64,000 bases of DNA. It comes from Gammaproteobacteria bacterium. GTDB lineage: Bacteria; Pseudomonadota; Gammaproteobacteria; VBWC01. The translations under genes were made by a program, and so were the position numbers. The notes beneath the pieces were generated by a model. It ran no database searches. It was not told the DNA's origin and worked only from the letters and a program-made list of their open reading frames with translations. Position 1 is the stretch's first letter. Each line of letters begins with the position of its first letter. Below are positions 56,861 through 64,000 of the stretch, in pieces. The stretch lies in the NCBI GenBank assembly GCA_023266115.1, contig JAHFRU010000005.1, forward strand, positions 89,883-153,882, given 5' to 3'.

Positions 56861-58084
56861 ATGCCCGTGAATCCTTGCCGACAACTCTGCCACCGATCTG
56901 AGCAGCATCGCTGCCGTGCCGCACGGTCGCGGCGCTGGCGCCAGGCCGTGTTCATGCTGGTAGCGCTGGCAATCGCCGGCAACCCGTGCGCCCGGGAAGC
57001 GGTGTCGGTCAAGGAGACAGAGCTCGGGAAGGTACGGCAGAAGATCGATGCGTTACGCAAGTCGCTTGACGCGGATCGCGACCAGCACAGCATGTTGCGC
57101 GGCAAGCTCAAACAGGCGGAACAGGATATCGGCGCGTTCAACCGTTCGTTACGCGCCGTCCGCGCCGAACTGACGCTGCGCAACCGTGATCTGGATAATC
57201 TGCAAGCAGAACGCCGCCAGCAGGAATCGGTGCTCGCCAGCCAGCAGGACCTGTTGGCCCGGCAGTTCCGCGCCGGCTACGCGTTGGGGCGCCAGGGCTA
57301 CCTCAAACTGCTGCTCAGTCAGCAGAATCCCGCCACGGTCGGTCGGACCCTGACCTATTACGACTATCTGAACCGGGCCCGGTCCGACCATATCACCCAG
57401 GTGACCTCTGGGCTGATGGCGCTCAAGACCACGCAGACGGCGATCTCCCTCAAGAAGGGACAGCTTGAGGACCTGTCGCGCAGCCAGCAACGGCAAAAGC
57501 AGGATCTCGAAAGGTCGGTCGGCGAGCGCCGTGAGGTCATCGCGAAACTAAACACCGAGATGCGCGGCAAGGAACAACAGCTGAAGCAGCTGACCGACGA
57601 CGAGAAGCGCCTGGAGCGGCTCGTCGGCGAACTGCAACGCACCTTCGACAACGTTCCCGCGAATCCGGGCAACCATGAGCAATTCGGCAGGCTCCAGGGG
57701 AAATTGTCGTGGCCGGTGAGCGGTCAGGTGACCACCGCCTTCGGCAGTCCGCGCCCGCCGGGCGCGATGAAGTGGAACGGCGTGACAATCGCGGTGGCGG
57801 AAGGCACCGAGGTCAAGGGCATCTCCCATGGCCGCGTGGCGTTCGCCGACTGGCTGCGTGGCTTCGGTTTGCTGATCATCATTGATCACGGTGATGGTTA
57901 CATGAGTCTCTACGGTCACAACCAGAGCCTTTTCAAGGATGTCGGCGACCGGGTCGAACAGGGTGAAGTCATCGCTACGGTAGGCAACAGCGGCGGGCAC
58001 GACAACGCGGCACTGTATTTCGAGGTGCGTCACAACGGGATACCCAAAAACCCCGCTATCTGGTGCGGCGCGCGGCGCGGCTAG
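56861..58084 (+). CDS. envC: Murein hydrolase activator EnvC
   Basis: A 407-residue periplasmic protein. A basic N-terminus and hydrophobic segment (residues 31-45) serve as the export signal. A long coiled coil (about 50-260) precedes a LytM domain (about 275-400): WPVSGQVTTAFGSPR, VKGISHGRVAFADWLRGFG and HGDGYMSLYGHNQSLF. The catalytic metal ligands are degenerate: WNGVTI where active enzymes have HxGxD, and LYFEVR where they have LHFE. This fits an activator of the AmiA/AmiB amidases, not a peptidase. Confidence 0.92.
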   Translation: MPVNPCRQLCHRSEQHRCRAARSRRWRQAVFMLVALAIAGNPCAREAVSVKETELGKVRQKIDALRKSLDADRDQHSMLRGKLKQAEQDIGAFNRSLRAVRAELTLRNRDLDNLQAERRQQESVLASQQDLLARQFRAGYALGRQGYLKLLLSQQNPATVGRTLTYYDYLNRARSDHITQVTSGLMALKTTQTAISLKKGQLEDLSRSQQRQKQDLERSVGERREVIAKLNTEMRGKEQQLKQLTDDEKRLERLVGELQRTFDNVPANPGNHEQFGRLQGKLSWPVSGQVTTAFGSPRPPGAMKWNGVTIAVAEGTEVKGISHGRVAFADWLRGFGLLIIIDHGDGYMSLYGHNQSLFKDVGDRVEQGEVIATVGNSGGHDNAALYFEVRHNGIPKNPAIWCGARRG

Positions 58085-58214
58085 CGCGCTTCCGATCTTC
58101 ACACGCGGTGTTTTCTGGTAAAGTGTCGCCCAGCAAGTTCCGATAAGGTCAATATCAATACGGAGTCACTGTGGTCGGCGGGACAGTCGCCGGCGCGTTC
58201 TCAAGGAGCATTAG

Positions 58215-59555
58215 ATGAAAACAAAGGTTCGCAATATTCTGTTATTGGCACTGGGGCTGCTTGTCGGTGTGTCACTGACAATCGGTCAGGGGGTGCTTGC
58301 GGAACGCGAATCAGGCGGCGCCAGCCCGCTGCCGTTACAGGAGCTGCGCACCTTCACCGAGGTATTCGGCAAGATCAAGGAAGAGTACGTCGAAGAGGTT
58401 GACGACAAGAAATTACTCGAGGACGCCGTGCGCGGCATGCTGGCCGGTCTCGATCCCCATTCCGCATTTCTGGACGAGGAAGCCTTCCGCGAACTGCGTG
58501 TCGGTACGTCGGGCGAATTCGGCGGCCTCGGTATCGAGGTCGGCATGGAAGACGGTTTCGTCCGCGTCATCGCGCCGATTGACGACACCCCGGCGGCGCG
58601 GGCCGGCGTCAAGGCCGGCGATCTGATCATCCGTCTCGACGAGGCGCCGGTCAAAGGCATGTCGCTGGCCGACGCCGTCAAGATGATGCGCGGCAAGCCC
58701 GGCAGCAAGATCCGTCTGACCATTGTGCGTGAAGGCGCGGACAAGCCGTTGGAGATCACCATTGTCCGCGACGTCATTCAGGTCAAGAGTATCAAGTCCA
58801 GAATCCTCGAGGCGGGTTACGGCTACGTGCGCATTACCCAGTTCCAGAGCCATAGCGGCGAGGACATGATCGAGGCGATCAGTGCGCTCAAAAAGGAAAA
58901 CGACGGCATCCTCAAAGGGATGGTGCTCGACTTGCGCAACAATCCGGGCGGTGTGCTGACGGCAGCCGTGACGGTGTCGGATGCGTTTCTTGAGCAGGGT
59001 ATGATTGTTTACACGGAAGGGCGCCGCGACAGCGCGCAGCTGAGTTACAAGGCAACGCCGGTTGACGTGTTGAAAGGCACGCCGATGGTGGTGCTGGTGA
59101 ACGGCGGTTCGGCCTCGGCATCGGAGATTGTCGCCGGCGCGTTGCAGGATCACGGCCGCGCGATCGTGATGGGAACGAAGACCTTCGGCAAGGGGTCGGT
59201 GCAGACAATACTGCCGATGGTCGACGGTTCCGCGCTGAAGCTGACAACCGCGCGTTATTTCACGCCTTCGGGCCGTTCCATACAGGCAGAAGGTATCGAG
59301 CCGGATATCGTCACGGAGAACGTCGTCGTCACAGCCGGTGAAGCGCCGGCAATCGAGCCGGTCAAGGAGGCGAATCTGTCCGGACATCTCGAAAATGGCA
59401 GCGCCAAGTTGAAGAAGCCTGCTACGGATGAGGCGGCGCCGACCACTACACCTGCTACCCCCGCCAAACCGGCCAGTCTTGCGGCGCAGGATTATCAGTT
59501 GTACGAGGCGTTGAATCTTTTAAAAGGGTTGAACATCCTCAATAAGCAGCGGTAA
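58215..59555 (+). CDS. ctpA: C-terminal processing peptidase (S41 family)
   Basis: A 446-residue exported protease with a signal peptide (residues 8-29). A PDZ domain lies at about 95-180 (GGLGIEVGMEDGFVRVIAPI). The catalytic serine is in NGGSASASEIVAGAL and the lysine in GTKTFGKGSVQTIL. A low-complexity threonine/proline/alanine tail follows (about 395-425). It trims proteins at the C-terminus in the periplasm. It begins 130 bp after envC, on the same strand. Confidence 0.95.
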   Translation: MKTKVRNILLLALGLLVGVSLTIGQGVLAERESGGASPLPLQELRTFTEVFGKIKEEYVEEVDDKKLLEDAVRGMLAGLDPHSAFLDEEAFRELRVGTSGEFGGLGIEVGMEDGFVRVIAPIDDTPAARAGVKAGDLIIRLDEAPVKGMSLADAVKMMRGKPGSKIRLTIVREGADKPLEITIVRDVIQVKSIKSRILEAGYGYVRITQFQSHSGEDMIEAISALKKENDGILKGMVLDLRNNPGGVLTAAVTVSDAFLEQGMIVYTEGRRDSAQLSYKATPVDVLKGTPMVVLVNGGSASASEIVAGALQDHGRAIVMGTKTFGKGSVQTILPMVDGSALKLTTARYFTPSGRSIQAEGIEPDIVTENVVVTAGEAPAIEPVKEANLSGHLENGSAKLKKPATDEAAPTTTPATPAKPASLAAQDYQLYEALNLLKGLNILNKQR

Positions 59556-59612
59556 GGTACGCGACATGGAAGCGCCGCCCGATCCGGGTCTATGCACCTC
59601 TGAACACCACGC

Positions 59613-60506
59613 ATGGGATCACGCGCGCTAGCGGCACTGCTCCCTGCGTTGGTATTGTCTGTATCCGCGCGCGCCGATACCTCCCCGGTAGTTGCTGCCG
59701 TACGCCAGGACCTGCCCGTCATCGCGCTGATCATCGACGACATGGGCGAAAGTCGCCCGGCCGGCCAGCGCGCGATCGACCTGCCGGGCGCGGTCACCTA
59801 CAGTTTTCTGCCACACCGCACACACGCCATCCAGCTGGCGAAACTTGCCCACGAGCGCAACAAGGAAGTGGTGTTGCATCTGCCGATGGAATCCATCAAT
59901 CATCGCGCACTCGGTGCCGGTGCGATCACCAGCAAAATGTCCGAACAGGAGGTGATAGCGACGCTGCGCGACGATCTCGCCGCCGTACCGTACGTCACCG
60001 GCATCAATAATCACATGGGCAGCCTGCTGACGCGCCATCCGGTATACATGCAATGGGTCATGCGGGAGATTGGCCAGATCGGCAACCTGTTTTTTGTCGA
60101 CAGCCGTACTACGTCGGGCTCGGTCGCCTACGAGGTCGCCGCCCAGTTCGGCGTGCCGAATCTCGAGCGCGATATTTTCCTGGACAACGAACGCTCGGAA
60201 CAGGAGATTGCCGCCCGGTTCGAACAGCTGGTCGCGAGGGCCAGGCAGCGTGGCGCGGCACTCGCCATCGGCCATCCCTATCAGGAAACGCTGGCGGTGC
60301 TGGAGCGCTATTTACCGCGCCTGGATGAGTACGGCGTGCGGCTGGTGACGGTGTCCGAAATGATCTCGCGTCAGAACGTCGCGCCGCCGGTACGTATGGC
60401 GGGCGGCGGTGTTGCCGGCGAAATGCGGCAACGCCGCGGTCCGGCCGGCCCGGTCACGACGCCAGTGCTGTTTCACCAGCCGCCCGAAAGCAAACCGCAC
60501 GAATAA
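59613..60506 (+). CDS. yibQ: Divergent polysaccharide deacetylase family protein (YibQ)
   Basis: A 297-residue exported protein with a signal peptide (ALLPALVLSVSARA). The deacetylase-like barrel (about 30-255) has VIALIIDDMGESRPAGQRAI, VVLHLPMESINHR, GINNHMGSLLTRHP and FFVDSRTTSGSVAYEVA. ALAIGHPYQETLAVLERYLP is near the end. The DUF610/YibQ family lies next to ctpA and envC in many genomes and may act on the cell wall; the activity is not proven. Confidence 0.9.
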   Translation: MGSRALAALLPALVLSVSARADTSPVVAAVRQDLPVIALIIDDMGESRPAGQRAIDLPGAVTYSFLPHRTHAIQLAKLAHERNKEVVLHLPMESINHRALGAGAITSKMSEQEVIATLRDDLAAVPYVTGINNHMGSLLTRHPVYMQWVMREIGQIGNLFFVDSRTTSGSVAYEVAAQFGVPNLERDIFLDNERSEQEIAARFEQLVARARQRGAALAIGHPYQETLAVLERYLPRLDEYGVRLVTVSEMISRQNVAPPVRMAGGGVAGEMRQRRGPAGPVTTPVLFHQPPESKPHE

Positions 60507-60528
60507 ACCCACTGTCGAGGAAACCGCC

Positions 60529-61083
60529 ATGCCGCGCGTACTGGTGCCGCTCGCCCAGGGTTGCGAGGAGCTGGAAGCCGTTACCATCATCGATCTGTTA
60601 CGCCGCGCCGGCATCGACGTGGTGACGGCAGGGCTCGATGATCAACCGGTGATCGCCAGTCGCGGCGTGCGCTTGCTGCCGGACACGACGCTTGATGACG
60701 CTATGACGCAAACGTTCGACATGATCGCGCTGCCGGGTGGTGGCCCGGGCGCGGATCATCTCAATCAGGACCGCCGTATCCGCGAACTGTTGCAACGGAT
60801 GGCAGGACAGGGCAAGTACACGGCGGCAATCTGTGCCGCGCCGAAGGTACTGGCTGCGGCCGGTCTGCTCGATGGCAGGCGGGCGACCGCTTATCCGGGT
60901 ACGCTGGAAGCGGTAGACGCGCCGGGCATGACGCTCGCATCGGCCGCGGTCGTTGTCGACGGCAAGGTGATTACCTCGCGCGGCCCCGGTACCGCAATGG
61001 ACTTCGCGCTGGTGCTCATCGAACAGTTATCGGGGAAACCGCTGCGCGACAAGGTCGAGGCGGGGTTGGTGCGTGGTGAGTGA
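60529..61083 (+). CDS. yajL: DJ-1/PfpI-family protein (YajL-like)
   Basis: A 184-residue cytoplasmic protein. The DJ-1 motif is VLVPLAQGCEELEAVTIIDL with the conserved glutamate, and the redox cysteine is in AAICAAPKVLAAAGLLDG. ITSRGPGTAMDFALVLIEQL follows. Family members act in protein deglycation or as oxidative-stress chaperones. ATG 60529 follows CGAGGAAA at 6 nt. It comes 22 bp after yibQ. Confidence 0.92.
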   Translation: MPRVLVPLAQGCEELEAVTIIDLLRRAGIDVVTAGLDDQPVIASRGVRLLPDTTLDDAMTQTFDMIALPGGGPGADHLNQDRRIRELLQRMAGQGKYTAAICAAPKVLAAAGLLDGRRATAYPGTLEAVDAPGMTLASAAVVVDGKVITSRGPGTAMDFALVLIEQLSGKPLRDKVEAGLVRGE

Positions 61084-61135
61084 CTGATGCCGGCGGCTGA
61101 TCCGGTGGCCGTCGAGCCGCCTTGCCCGCGCAGTT

Positions 61136-61444
61136 TCAACAGGCGAGCGGCAACACCCGGCTTTCACACAGCGCCGCCGGTACCAGAAACACGATCGAAC
61201 CGGTGTTGCCCGGCGTGACCGGCTGGTAGCTGAAATCGGTCCACTCGAAATCCATGCCGTTCGGCAGCAGTTGCGCGGCCGGCTCGTCAGCGGTTTTGCT
61301 ATGGCAGGCGGCGCCGCGCCGTACGAACGACAGCCGGCAAAAGTGTCGTATTGGTGCGGCGCGCCGGTCCCCGAATAATGTTATTCCCTGATCCAACAAT
61401 CGATCGGGAACGTAACGCGGCGCGGAATCACGCCGGCGGTACAA
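61136..61444 (-). CDS. Hypothetical protein, possibly frameshifted
   Basis: Not recognised. The frame ends in a conserved-looking stretch, PNGMDFEWTDFSYQPVTPGN, then SIVFLVPAALCESRVLPLAC. The likely start is not in this frame. An ATG at 61544 begins a hydrophobic, signal-like peptide (MAIAQTVVVAIAFCDCC) in the adjacent frame, which ends near 61428. One indel between them would join the two into an exported protein of about 135 residues. Confidence 0.35.
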   Translation of the reverse strand: MYRRRDSAPRYVPDRLLDQGITLFGDRRAAPIRHFCRLSFVRRGAACHSKTADEPAAQLLPNGMDFEWTDFSYQPVTPGNTGSIVFLVPAALCESRVLPLAC

Positions 61445-61575
61445 CCGTCACCGGTAAACCATGTAATAAAGAGGAGAAGTATCCAGAAAAGATGCAACAG
61501 TCACAAAACGCTATTGCCACAACCACTGTTTGAGCTATCGCCATGCCGCCGCCGGCCGCATGGCGCGCGTACAGT

Positions 61576-61863
61576 TCAGGTCGTCTTTGTTGAGCGGAGC
61601 TGCATCGCCCGCTTCTTGTTACGCGCGACGTAATTCGGAAAACTTTTCGTACCCGACCGCGAATTGAGATTCTCGGCAACGGTTTCGGCGTGCTGCTTGA
61701 CGACCTGCATCGAGCCGCATTTGATGCCGTCCACCCGCGAATTGCCCTCGCCGATAACATAGCGATGCCAGATACCCGTCATACTCTCGGGGGCAGGGGT
61801 CTTTTCTACCGAGATCACGCGGTATTTCGGTTCGGGTGCAGTTACTTTGACTTCAGGGTTCAT
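61576..61863 (-). CDS. Small hypothetical protein
   Basis: A 95-residue soluble protein, not recognised. The core reads YRVISVEKTPAPESMTGIWH, then RYVIGEGNSRVDGIKCGSM and a basic C-terminus (ARNKKRAMQLRSTKTT). The pattern of strands followed by a helix (QVVKQHAETVAENLNSR) looks like a real small domain. The ATG at 61863 follows CGGAG; a GTG at 61866 is next to it. Confidence 0.6.
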   Translation of the reverse strand: MNPEVKVTAPEPKYRVISVEKTPAPESMTGIWHRYVIGEGNSRVDGIKCGSMQVVKQHAETVAENLNSRSGTKSFPNYVARNKKRAMQLRSTKTT

Positions 61864-62429
61864 CACTTGTCGGCTCCGACGATTGGTTCGTCACACGGCG
61901 CGCGGTGTTGGTGGCACACGCTGCCGTGTTTTAGTGTTCGCTTGTTTGCGGCTGTCAACATGCCGGCCTACGGACGGCATTTACTGCCGGCGGGCGGCGT
62001 CTGGATAATCCGATGAACGTGCTCAGGCATCATCACTATCGCAATCGCGCCGCTTGCCCATGCGCCTCGTATCGTTGCGGTGTACTGTTGCCTGCACCGT
62101 TTACATGGCTGGTTCAGTCAGTCCCAGAATCTTATCTGGTTGAAGAGACTGGAAATCCGGCCCGGTTCGATGGCGCGAGTATACGCCTTCGCAGTGCGAT
62201 TAGATACCGGCGCGATCAGGACCGGCCGCCCGCTCCGGCAACAAAAAGTGCGGGCAGGGTCGCCCCTGTGGCGATCTCACGAGAAATAGATATCAATTTC
62301 GCCCCCGGGGGCGTAAGGTCGGGCCTCCGCAAGCGCTGGTCTCGCGCCGGGCCGCTCCCGCCGCGGGCAATCACGAAAGTAGCTGCTGCCTTACCTGCCG
62401 TGTGGCCGGTACCCGACGAAGGACAACAC
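61864..62429. other. Gap before the cysteine-repeat gene
   Basis: 566 bp. The reading frame of the next gene stays open upstream to 62013, but the predicted peptide is unlike a protein. A perfect 14-bp palindrome, CGCCCCCGGGGGCG, lies at 62300-62313. I see no RNA gene or clear promoter. Confidence 0.4.
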
Positions 62430-63008
62430 TTGAGACGAAATTCCACACAGCGCGCCTTTTCTGTCTGGTCCATGGTGGTCGCGGTGCTGCTGGCCCCCGC
62501 CGGTACCGCATTTGCGACGGACGACGCCAGTGATATGCCGCTGAACGCGCGCGCCAAAGACTATGGCAGCGGCTGGGAGTGCGATCGAGGGTATTTGAAG
62601 GGTGACAACACCGCGTGCGTTGCGATCGAGATCCCGGCCCATGCCTATCTGGATGCGTCCGGCAGCGGCTGGAAATGCGACCGCCGTTACCGCAAGGACA
62701 GCAACAGTTGCGTGGCCATAGTCGTACCCTCGGGTGCCTATCTGGTCGATGGCTCCTACGGCCAGGGCTGGGAGTGCAATCGCGGTTACCGGCAAGTGCG
62801 TGATGCCTGCGTCGCCGTCGATATTCCCGAGAACGCCTACCTCGACCGTTCGGGCAGCGACTGGAGCTGCGAACGCGGCTACAAAAAATCCGGCGCGACC
62901 TGCGTAGCCCTTGCGGTGCCGGTGAACGCCCACACCGACTACTCCGGCAACGATTGGGCTTGTGACCCCGGCTTTCGCCTGTATCGCAACGAGTGTGCCG
63001 TGCGCTGA
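62430..63008 (+). CDS. Exported protein of five cysteine repeats
   Basis: A 192-residue protein. A signal peptide (FSVWSMVVAVLLAPAGTAFA) precedes five repeats of about 32 residues with the pattern GWxCxRGYxxxxxxCVAIxVPxxAYLDxSG. Examples are GWECDRGYLKGDNTACVAIE, GWKCDRRYRKDSNSCVAIVV and GWECNRGYRQVRDACVAVDI. The last repeat (DWACDPGFRLYRNECAVR) ends the protein. Each repeat has two cysteines likely to pair. The start is a TTG at 62430, 6 nt after GAAGGA; there is no good ATG. The function is unknown; extracellular binding is possible. Confidence 0.75.
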   Translation: MRRNSTQRAFSVWSMVVAVLLAPAGTAFATDDASDMPLNARAKDYGSGWECDRGYLKGDNTACVAIEIPAHAYLDASGSGWKCDRRYRKDSNSCVAIVVPSGAYLVDGSYGQGWECNRGYRQVRDACVAVDIPENAYLDRSGSDWSCERGYKKSGATCVALAVPVNAHTDYSGNDWACDPGFRLYRNECAVR

Positions 63009-63050
63009 CAGGAGCGGTGTTGTCGAAGGATCACTGATTAATTTCCCGCC

Positions 63051-63079
63051 TGTCATTCCCGCGTACCGGGAATCCAGTA
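63051..63079. repeat. REP-like inverted repeat
   Basis: TGTCATTCCCG-CGTAC-CGGGAATCCAGTA contains arms TTCCCG/CGGGAA. It resembles the dispersed 'GTCATTCCCGCG...GGGAATCCAG' elements scattered through many proteobacterial genomes. Only one copy is in the window. Confidence 0.6.
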
Positions 63080-63260
63080 ACTGACTCATTCTTGCTGTCG
63101 GACTTCCGCTCTCGAATATATGTTCTGTGCAGGGCCTTGCTTCGCCCGCGCGGACGGGGGCGGTATGGCGAACTGATCCGGGGTTCCAAATATTACTTTT
63201 TATCGAACGAGGCAGCTGCCCGTTCGATAAACAACTGTTATATCGATAAGGCGAAGAGAG

Positions 63261-63482
63261 ATGCTACACGAACTCTGGATGGATGAAGGTCGGCGGGATA
63301 TTTTCTGTCTCGCCGGACCGGACGGCAACGAAATCAGATCGTACTTGAGCAAACGGGCCAGATTGGTATGGACCGTAGAAGCCGCGAGTCATTTTGAGGC
63401 CATGACGAAATATTACGAATACAAGGGCCGGGACACGTACGCAACCAGGCATGAGGATGACTACGTTCCCTATTGTGCGTAG
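63261..63482 (+). CDS. Small hypothetical protein
   Basis: A 73-residue soluble protein, not recognised. It begins MLHELWMDEGRRDIFCLAGP and continues with ARLVWTVEAASHFEAMTKYY and EYKGRDTYATRHEDDYVPYC. GAAGAGAG lies immediately before the ATG. The strand-helix layout looks like a real domain. It stands alone near the mobile element. Confidence 0.55.
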   Translation: MLHELWMDEGRRDIFCLAGPDGNEIRSYLSKRARLVWTVEAASHFEAMTKYYEYKGRDTYATRHEDDYVPYCA

Positions 63483-63631
63483 CCCCGCAGGGCGCGCACG
63501 TTTTCTGTGCCCACGCATCGACTGCCGCTGTCGTGCCGGGGTTACTCTTTGCCACGAAATACCCGGCCTCTGAAACTGCCCCGGTTTATCCTCTCAGGAG
63601 CCCGGTTTTTTTGCCTGGAATAAAGGTGCTG

Positions 63632-63882
63632 TTAGGCCACCTTTTTTATCCAAATGCTCCCGCCTGGATCTTTTAGAATTAATGGCATTTTCGCGGCAAT
63701 AATGTCTGACCGAAACTTTCCCATGAAGGAATTAAAATATAATATTTTGAACGACGAGTTATATTCCAGAAAAGCTCGCAGAATATAGGCCTCATTCCAT
63801 GCCCTGCCACCCAATACCCATTCGGCAGGATATTCAAATGGCCACAATATATCGTGGAAGTGAATGATGACCCCGGGTTTAA
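63632..63882 (-). pseudogene. C-terminal fragment of a class I SAM-dependent methyltransferase
   Basis: The frame, read from the IS end to a stop at 63632, encodes VLKPGVIIHFHDILWPFEYP, then EWVLGGRAWNEAYILRAFLE and LKDPGGSIWIKK. This is the typical end of methyltransferase-24-like enzymes in sugar and antibiotic loci. It has no start. An in-frame stop lies just upstream, where the IS5-family left end begins, so the N-terminal part was cut off by the insertion. The GC content is lower than around it. Confidence 0.7.
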
Positions 63883-64000
63883 GAACCTGTTCACGATCTT
63901 TGGTCTATGATTTACGCTTCTGTTTTAATCGAAGCGAGACCATGCGCAGAACCTACCCCAGTGATGTGAGTCGTGAACAGTTTGAAAAGATACGCCCATT
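63883..64000 (+). mobile_element. Left end of an IS5-family insertion sequence (partial)
   Basis: GAACCTGTTCACGATCTTTG at about 63883-63902 looks like a terminal repeat and is followed by a transposase start at 63942. TTAA at 63879-63882 beside it is compatible with a 3-bp target duplication (TTA or TAA). The right end is outside the window, so the boundary is an estimate. Confidence 0.7.
63942..64000 (+). CDS. IS5-family transposase, N-terminal part (partial)
   Basis: The 19 visible codons read MRRTYPSDVSREQFEKIRP. This is the characteristic start of IS5-family transposases of the ISL2/IS1031 type. The gene runs off the right edge. The DDE catalytic residues are not yet reached. Confidence 0.8.
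   Translation, partial: MRRTYPSDVSREQFEKIRP

Noticed and set aside
58413..59387. 324-codon minus-strand frame antisense to ctpA
   Set aside because: Shadow frame; ctpA carries the signal peptide, PDZ domain and catalytic residues.
62300..62313. Palindrome CGCCCCCGGGGGCG
   Set aside because: No loop, no partner copies, and not next to a promoter; likely chance in GC-rich DNA.

Overview
The window is a GC-rich chromosomal segment, densely coding on both strands, that looks like part of a gammaproteobacterial genome. The fabA-fabB pair, the yibN-secB-gpsA and gpmI-envC-ctpA-yibQ gene orders, FadE/FadJ/FadI-type beta-oxidation genes, the UbiK accessory factor and a split class II ribonucleotide reductase (NrdJa/NrdJb) all point that way. 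A homomeric ATP sulfurylase of the kind used in sulfur oxidation, next to a TauE/SafE exporter, hints at a sulfur-oxidising lifestyle, but no dsr, apr or sox genes are in view, so this is an inference. I saw no rRNA, tRNA or CRISPR array.

Layout. 1-4.2 kb: end of a beta-propeller protein, polyamine synthesis (speA and speE, divergent) and a DUF4124 protein. 4.3-8.3 kb: a FetAB-like ABC exporter with a frameshift in each gene, a CDGSH iron-sulfur protein, and glnK-amtB behind a recognisable sigma-54 promoter and NtrC site, then ubiK. 8.4-13.5 kb: comM, uvrD and an orphan Tat-exported TRAP binding protein. 13.5-15.5 kb: an unrecognised secreted protein with a decayed paralogue beside it, and an RRM protein. 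15.9-18.8 kb: a diguanylate cyclase, then fabA-fabB. 18.8-24 kb: accessory genes, including an operon of zinc-ribbon membrane protein, ketohexokinase-like kinase and pentapeptide-repeat protein, an ankyrin lipoprotein, YjbQ, and two coupled SUMF1-domain proteins, the first carrying two CXXCH motifs. 24.3-32.4 kb: a compact fatty-acid degradation operon fadE-fadI-fadJ-fadD-yciA.

32.7-39.7 kb: membrane and signalling genes (DUF5658, MgtC-like, patatin, DUF3135, a YbaK-HDOD fusion, nitroreductase). 39.8-43.5 kb: nrdJa-nrdJb and, divergent, hsp20, with two NrdR-like boxes in the shared upstream region. 43.6-49 kb: UPF0114 protein, Kef-type antiporter, then sat, tauE and a semialdehyde dehydrogenase. 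49.2-54.9 kb: NDUFA9-like reductase, cca, a YdcH-like protein, murU-gpsA-secB-rhodanese. 55.2-61.1 kb: gpmI, envC, ctpA, yibQ and a DJ-1 protein. 61.1-64 kb: small unknown genes, a protein of five cysteine repeats, a REP-like repeat, and at the right edge the left end of an IS5-family element that cuts off a methyltransferase gene.

Most of the window is housekeeping. The least explained parts are the SUMF1/c-type heme pair, the 13.5-15.1 kb paralogue pair, the kinase/pentapeptide operon, the cysteine-repeat protein and the NrdR-box arrangement. I did not find a clear new defence or mobile system.
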